Shown one piece after another: positions 31,749-34,603 of a DNA stretch of 34,603 nucleotides. The translations under genes were made by a program, and so were the position numbers. Origin of the DNA: Scatosoma sp045128055 (GTDB lineage Bacteria > Bacillota > Clostridia > Christensenellales > Borkfalkiaceae); assembly GCA_045128055.1 (NCBI GenBank), contig JBGVRC010000042.1, positions 1 through 34,603 of the forward strand. Reading direction: 5' to 3'. The notes beneath the pieces were generated by a model that was not told where the DNA came from, searched no databases, and saw only the letters and a list, made by a program, of their open reading frames with translations. Numbering within the stretch: the first letter of the stretch is position 1; every line of letters starts with the position of its first letter.

Positions 31749-32171
31749 ATGTTAAAAAATATTCCTAAAATCGTCAGCCCTGCCCTTATCAAGGTGCTTT
31801 GCGAAATGGGTCACGGGGACGAAATCGTAATTGCGGACGGCAATTTTCCTTCCGAAACCAACGGGCAACGGGTGATTCGCGCGGACGGTATCGGCGGCGA
31901 AGAAATGCTCGACGCCGTTTTGTCTTTGATACCCCTGGATACGTACGCAACGGAAAATTTATTGCTTATGCAAACAGTAAGCGGCGACCCCACCCCCGAA
32001 ATTTGGGATAAATACTTCGCGATCGCCAAAAAGCATGATAAAAACTTGCGCGCAGGCAATTTAGAACGTTTTGCTTTTTATGAAAGAGCAAAAAAAGCAT
32101 ACGCGGTTATCGCAACGGGTGAAGGCGCAATTTACGCCAACGTAATCATCAAAAAAGGGGTAATTCAATAA
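31749..32171 (+). CDS. fucU: L-fucose mutarotase (RbsD/FucU family)
   Basis: 140 residues from the ATG at 31749. Typical start MLKNIPKIVSPALIKVL, then EMGHGDEIVIADGNFP with the catalytic His and Asp of the family, later IPLDTYATENLLLMQ and a C-terminal FYERAKKAYAVIATGE with the Tyr and GE motif. It interconverts alpha and beta anomers of L-fucose (or ribose/similar sugars) in the cytoplasm. The FucU versus RbsD split is made by the LDxY and FYERA motifs. No fucose isomerase, kinase or transporter is in the window, so the substrate is not proven by context. Confidence 0.9.
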   Translation: MLKNIPKIVSPALIKVLCEMGHGDEIVIADGNFPSETNGQRVIRADGIGGEEMLDAVLSLIPLDTYATENLLLMQTVSGDPTPEIWDKYFAIAKKHDKNLRAGNLERFAFYERAKKAYAVIATGEGAIYANVIIKKGVIQ

Positions 32172-32234
32172 GAATTTTAGGGGTTTATCTCTTCTATTCT
32201 TTGCATATTATAATATAATAAGGAGATTTTCGTA

Positions 32235-33488
32235 ATGTCTAAAAGAAATAAGGTCTTTTCTTTGCTATTAAGCATATTCTTCTTTTCTTTCCCATTGATT
32301 TCTTGTGGTGACGAACCTGGTTTTGCAAAATATACTCCGGATGTTTTTCTCTGCGACCTTACCTATGATCAAAGCGAATGGATAATTACGGGTATCCAAA
32401 AGGAAAACGGCAATAAAATTGCGGAAATTCCCGATATGATTGATGGAAAACCTGTCACTCAAATTCTTTCTCTTGATTATCGTCCAAATAATGAAGAAAC
32501 GAGCCTGCATTTTACTGAAATTGTAATTATTAGTATTGGCAAAAACGTCAAAACGCTTTCGCCTTATGTCTTTCGTGATATGCTGGGTTTAACGCAGGTC
32601 CTTTTTGCACAAGATTCTCAGCTCGAAAAAATCGAGCAGGGCGCCTTTGCGGGCTGCACAAACTTATCGTCTTTGGTTTTGCCTGATTCTCTTAAATATT
32701 TAGAAGGCGAAACGTTCAATGGATGTACAAACCTAATGTCTTTGTATATTCCAAAAAATTTAGAAGTTTTTAACAGATCTTTTGATTGCGGAATTACCAC
32801 ATTGTCGATAGATGAAGAAAATGCATTTTACTCTGTTGTAGATAACGTTTTATACAATAAAGATAAAACGGCGTTGGAATATTATCCCGCCAAGAAATTT
32901 GACGAAGCATTTACGCTATTAGAAAGCACAACCCAAATTATGGGCGTTGCTTTCTCAGGTTGTAAAAATTTGAAAACCGTAAACTTGGGCAACGTTACAA
33001 AGGTGGATAGACAGGCTTTTGCAGGTTGCGAAAACATAACGACTATCACCGCCGACCATTTAAGTATGGTCGATGATAATCCTTTTCAGGATACGGCTTG
33101 GTTTAAAAATTATGTCGGCGGAGAGATTTTCCTTGGCAAGTGCCTTTTAAGCTATACAAAATTTGCTTTTGCGTTAGATTTAACGGGTTATACGAGTATC
33201 GCCCCCTATGCTTTTAAAGGACATACTGATTTGCATAGGATTACCTTTGATAATGAACTTATAAATATCGGTGAAGGCGCGTTTATGGATTGTAGAAATT
33301 TATACGAAGTTATCTTTTATAATCCTTCCAGAATGGTCTTTATTTCTAAGGATAGCTTTGAAAATAACGCAACAAATCGATTCTTTAAGGTACATGAATC
33401 ATTGTTTAATGATTACGCAACCTATAATAATTATGCTACAAATGAATTTTGGCAACATTATAAAGATAGTATAAAAACCTTTAATTGA
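32235..33488 (+). CDS. BspA-like leucine-rich-repeat lipoprotein (417 aa)
   Basis: N-terminus MSKRNKVFSLLLSIFFFSFPLISC-GDE is a lipoprotein signal with the lipid-bearing Cys at about residue 24. Residues about 90-380 carry LRR_5/BspA-type repeats of ~23 residues: IEQGAFAGCTNLSSLVLPDS, LEGETFNGCTNLMSLYIPKN, VAFSGCKNLKTVNLG, VDRQAFAGCENITTITA, IGEGAFMDCRNLYEVIF. BspA-like proteins are surface-exposed and often bind host or other bacterial proteins. The codon usage is clearly more AT-rich than that of fba and the ribosomal genes, which could mean later acquisition or low expression. AAGGAG ribosome site, TATAAT at 32209-32214 without a good -35. Confidence 0.9.
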   Translation: MSKRNKVFSLLLSIFFFSFPLISCGDEPGFAKYTPDVFLCDLTYDQSEWIITGIQKENGNKIAEIPDMIDGKPVTQILSLDYRPNNEETSLHFTEIVIISIGKNVKTLSPYVFRDMLGLTQVLFAQDSQLEKIEQGAFAGCTNLSSLVLPDSLKYLEGETFNGCTNLMSLYIPKNLEVFNRSFDCGITTLSIDEENAFYSVVDNVLYNKDKTALEYYPAKKFDEAFTLLESTTQIMGVAFSGCKNLKTVNLGNVTKVDRQAFAGCENITTITADHLSMVDDNPFQDTAWFKNYVGGEIFLGKCLLSYTKFAFALDLTGYTSIAPYAFKGHTDLHRITFDNELINIGEGAFMDCRNLYEVIFYNPSRMVFISKDSFENNATNRFFKVHESLFNDYATYNNYATNEFWQHYKDSIKTFN

Positions 33489-33495
33489 TGTGATG

Positions 33496-33523
33496 AAAGA
33501 CGAGCTGAAAAGCTCGTCTTTTT
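33496..33523 (+). terminator. Intrinsic terminator after the LRR lipoprotein
   Basis: AAAGACGAGCT-GAAA-AGCTCGTCTTT, 11-bp perfect stem with a T-run. Confidence 0.9.
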
Positions 33524-34044
33524 AATTTTAGTAACTTCTTTGTTGGTATAAATCCCCCTGCGGCAAAAGCATCTGCGTTTTTTACCCAAAAAAGCTATAA
33601 ATTACAGCCGACCTTAACCGCGGCGATAAACATTAAATAAGGAATATAAGTAAAAAGCTTTGCAGAGCTTGCTCTGCGTAAAAAAAAGTAGGATTGTCAT
33701 TGTAGGGGCAAGTTTACTTGTCAATACAACTGCAATCCTGCTTTTTAGCGTATGCCTATACGCGTAAAGATTTTTACGTACATATTCAACTTCGCCGTCG
33801 GCGAACGACACGTTTACCTGCTTGGTTTATATAGGTAGCGGCGATAATTCTCCCCCAACAAAACAAAGACGGGTTTCGGCTTGCGGAGCAAGGCGAAAAA
33901 AAGGCTGTATATAGTAACAACCGCAAATTTATTTGTGGGCGTGGCTATATATTGTCTTTTTTGCATTCTTTATATGCGAAAATCCGTTTTTGTTTTGAGT
34001 TCCCCGTCTGGGCAAGACAGAATTACCTCCGCTTTTCGCACAAG
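33524..34044. repeat. Hairpin-rich gene-free region between the LRR gene and the rRNA operon
   Basis: No coding potential. Consecutive inverted repeats: GCAGAGC/GCTCTGC (33662-33677); a 60-nt long hairpin (33685-33744) with a 12-bp outer stem, TTGTA/TACAA and GGCAAG/CTTGTC inner stems, flanked by T-runs on both strands; GCGTAT/ATACGC (33748-33763); GTAAA/TTTAC (33764-33777); TTCGCCG/CGGCGAA (33791-33805); and TATATAG/CTATATA with CCGCAAAT/ATTTGTGG (33908-33951). The 60-nt unit resembles degenerate MITE or terminator-like repeats. No tRNA was seen. Confidence 0.6.
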
Positions 34045-34072
34045 AAAAAACCGCGTACCATTAGGTACACGG
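34045..34072 (-). terminator. Intrinsic terminator of the rRNA operon
   Basis: ACCGTGTACC / GGTACGCGGT stem (minus strand) with TAAT loop and six T, directly after 5S rRNA. Confidence 0.85.
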
Positions 34073-34083
34073 TCTTGCGTGAA

Positions 34084-34198
<115 letters not shown>

Positions 34199-34383
34199 AT
34201 TGCTATATATCTCGTAGTTTTCACTACGTACATATACTATTTAAGCAAACCTTCGTTTAGAAGATTTACAACTACATAGCACTTTTTAGTACAAACCCAA
34301 AATTCTCAGAAGCTCGTAAAAATCATAGAAGTTTCGTAAAAAGATTCTTCGTAAAATTCAAGTCTTTCTCTCTTTTTTAGAGA

Positions 34384-34603
34384 TCAAGCCCTCGACCTAT
34401 TAGTATCGGTCAGCTAATACATTGCTGCATTTACACCTCCGACCTATCAACCTTGTTGTCTGCAAGGGGTCTTCAGGGATACCTTATCTTGAAGCGAGTT
34501 TCACGCTTAGATGCTTTCAGCGTTTATCTCAACCGCACTCCGCTACCCTGCCATGCCGCTGGCGCGACAACAGGTGCACAGTTGGTGCGTTCATCCCGGT
34601 CCT
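34384..34603 (-). rRNA. rrl: 23S ribosomal RNA, 3' end (runs off the window)
   Basis: On the minus strand the last ~220 nt of 23S rRNA: highly conserved CTTGAAGATAAGGTATCCCT-like helix region, GGTTGATAGGTCGGAGGTG and the terminal GACCGATACTAATAGGTCG followed by GAGGGCTTGA. The 5' part lies beyond the right edge. The 3' end is placed at the GGGCTTGA tail, within a few bases. Confidence 0.93.

Noticed and set aside
34200..34383. tRNA genes in the 5S-23S spacer or near the rRNA operon
   Set aside because: No cloverleaf with GGTTCGA-type T-loop and matching acceptor stem was found.

Overview
The window looks like a chromosomal segment of a spore-forming member of the Clostridia (Bacillota), probably an uncultured gut-type lineage. 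It carries the sporulation and germination genes spoIIR, sleB and ypeB, a PerR-type regulator, rubrerythrin, a Firmicutes-type SOS box in front of uvrBA, many clean TTGACA/TATAAT-type promoters and GGAGG-type ribosome binding sites. I see no phage, plasmid, transposase or CRISPR genes. The assignment rests on gene content; no species is claimed.

Layout. 1-5164 (minus): two very large or truncated secreted proteins, each directly joined to a 36-37-residue acidic micropeptide of the same family. 5561-9182 (minus): glnS and fhs, separated by a repeat-rich spacer. 9408-10808 (plus): glyS. 10914-15981 (minus): a tiny Cys-motif lipoprotein and the SOS-type uvrB-uvrA operon. 16079-16965 (minus): a small HTH/membrane protein and a PerR/Fur regulator. 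17103-21254 (minus): trmL, spoIIR, sleB and ypeB. 21588-22532 (plus): rubrerythrin followed by two tiny overlapping genes. 22581-25608 (minus): an acidic zinc-ribbon protein and a large lipoprotein. 25821-26033 (plus): a proline-rich small protein. 26092-28489 (minus): an ECF sigma factor overlapping a membrane-anchored beta-propeller protein. 28596-30106 (minus): a membrane protein and rplM-rpsI. 30615-33488 (plus): fba, fucU and a BspA-like leucine-rich-repeat lipoprotein. From 34084 to the end (minus): the 3' end of an rRNA operon (23S tail and 5S).

How genes work together. SpoIIR, SleB and YpeB link forespore signalling to later cortex lysis. PerR and rubrerythrin point to peroxide defence in an anaerobe. 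UvrA and UvrB form the excision repair core under a probable LexA operator. The ECF sigma factor and its overlapping beta-propeller partner look like a sigma/anti-sigma style signalling pair.

The least conventional content is: (1) the micropeptide plus giant secreted repeat protein pairs at the left end; (2) a ~120 bp structured repeat present three times, whose copies show compensatory base changes in two stems and of which two copies begin exactly at the stop codon of the preceding gene (fhs, sleB); (3) a ~157 bp element with 26-bp imperfect terminal inverted repeats that forms the leader of trmL; (4) YpeB with a ~185-residue charged N-terminal extension; (5) an intrinsic terminator whose T-run touches the start codon of spoIIR; (6) a pair of overlapping micro-genes after rubrerythrin, the second ending in a VQDADDL tail.
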